DNA of 64,000 nucleotides, taken from Oceanibaculum nanhaiense (GTDB lineage: Bacteria; Pseudomonadota; Alphaproteobacteria; Oceanibaculales; Oceanibaculaceae). This document shows, piece by piece, positions 63,660 through 64,000 of the stretch. How positions within the stretch are numbered: the stretch's first letter is position 1; each line of letters opens with the position of its first letter. The stretch lies in assembly GCF_002148795.1 (NCBI RefSeq), contig NZ_MPOB01000010.1:46014-110013 (forward strand). Reading direction: 5' to 3'. Below the pieces are notes generated by a model. The model was not told where the DNA came from and did no database searches. It was given only the letters and a program-made list of their open reading frames with translations. A program made the translations under genes and the position numbers.

Positions 63660-63964
63660 TCACTCACCAGTCATAATCGGCAGCAGCGAGGTAGTGGAGA
63701 CATAGACGAGAAAGATGGCGTCGATGCCGTGAGCAATAGTGTCCCAAAGCTCATTGACGAGCCGCGGCGCATGCTTCTTTATGGGAATGCTTTTAGCGTG
63801 GAGAAGGCTATTTCTACTGGATTTAAGTCGGAGTTGTAGTCCTGGAAAAGGTGCATTTGGAGGCCGGCCCGTTCGATGGCCCGGCGCACGGCGGTGCGCT
63901 TATGGCTGGACAGGTTGAGGGGGCGTCCACATGGGGTAATCGCGGGAGCGGTCGCCCTGAACAC
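63660..63964 (-). mobile_element. IS630-family transposase remnant
   Basis: LNLSSHKRTAVRRAIERAGLQMHLF and SDLNPVEIAFSTLKA match the catalytic DDE region of IS630 transposases. A frameshift near 63785 moves the tail (HAPRLVNELWDTIAHGIDAI) into another frame, and the front half is absent, so the element is dead. From 63965 to the end of the window I see only short sequence of unclear origin. It marks the right edge of the stress-tolerance locus. Confidence 0.7.
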
Positions 63965-64000
63965 CGATCATATTCTTGGAGGGTGGCTGTTCCCCGATAG

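Noticed and set aside
1..64000. CRISPR arrays, tRNA genes and rRNA genes
   Set aside because: I read the intergenic gaps and saw no regularly spaced repeats, tRNA cloverleaf or rRNA-like sequence; a covariance search would be needed for certainty.

Overview
The window looks like a GC-rich alphaproteobacterial accessory region, probably Hyphomicrobiales (Rhizobiales) or a relative. The conserved integrative-conjugative-element (ICE) backbone genes resemble those common on rhizobial mobile DNA, and a homologue of the mitochondrial/alphaproteobacterial complex I accessory subunit NDUFS4 is present. No rRNA, tRNA, CRISPR array, integrase or housekeeping operon was seen, so the window lies wholly within mobile or accessory DNA. 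Assignments rest on reading motifs and gene order; no database search was possible.

Region 1 (1-23640) is a defence island. The minus strand carries a complete type 1 BREX operon, brxA-brxB-brxC-pglX-pglZ-brxL, with most junctions overlapping by 4 bases (ATGA/GTGA). After a 216-base gap it is followed by a second overlapping operon: an AddB/Cas4-like Fe-S nuclease, an AddA/RecB/UvrD-like helicase-nuclease and a phospholipase-D-fold nuclease cut by the window edge. Divergent from brxA is ietAS, an AAA ATPase plus subtilisin-like protease pair. Two identical perfect 18-base palindromes sit in the shared promoter region.

Region 2 (23641-45933) is the backbone of an ICE: RovC/DUF2285-type regulators (one frameshifted), an AraC regulator, a secreted or anchored thermonuclease, a PAPS-reductase-like PP-loop protein, ParB, DUF7007 and DUF6117 proteins, a methyltransferase/strawberry-notch helicase fusion, a Toprim primase-like protein, DUF2493, DUF736, an AlpA-like HTH protein, a TraF-like S26 peptidase, a lytic transglycosylase and a DUF3363-type relaxase. 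Many of these genes have GC-rich hairpins in their leaders. An inserted minus-strand pair (DUF6650 protein plus a possible PD-(D/E)XK-like protein) is an uncharacterised cargo module. A nested inverted-repeat cluster before the relaxase is a candidate oriT. The coupling protein and type IV secretion genes expected after the relaxase are missing.

Region 3 (45934-47500) is a scar with an undecaprenyl-diphosphatase tail, a small exported protein and an IS481 transposase remnant.

Region 4 (47507-63578) matches a transmissible locus of stress tolerance (tLST / locus of heat resistance). One arm carries three small heat-shock proteins, PsiE, HtrA and an HtpX-like protease. The divergent arm carries a MarR regulator, FtsH, ClpK/ClpG, an HPF-like/sigma-like protein, HdeD, small unknown proteins, an NDUFS4-like protein, a rhomboid protease, an SDH-family protease, a thioredoxin and a KefB-like antiporter lacking its C-terminal domains. 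The MarR gene lies at the divergent promoter. An IS630 remnant closes the right end.

Overall the window shows an ICE backbone loaded with phage-defence cargo on one side and protein-quality-control/heat-oxidant tolerance cargo on the other.
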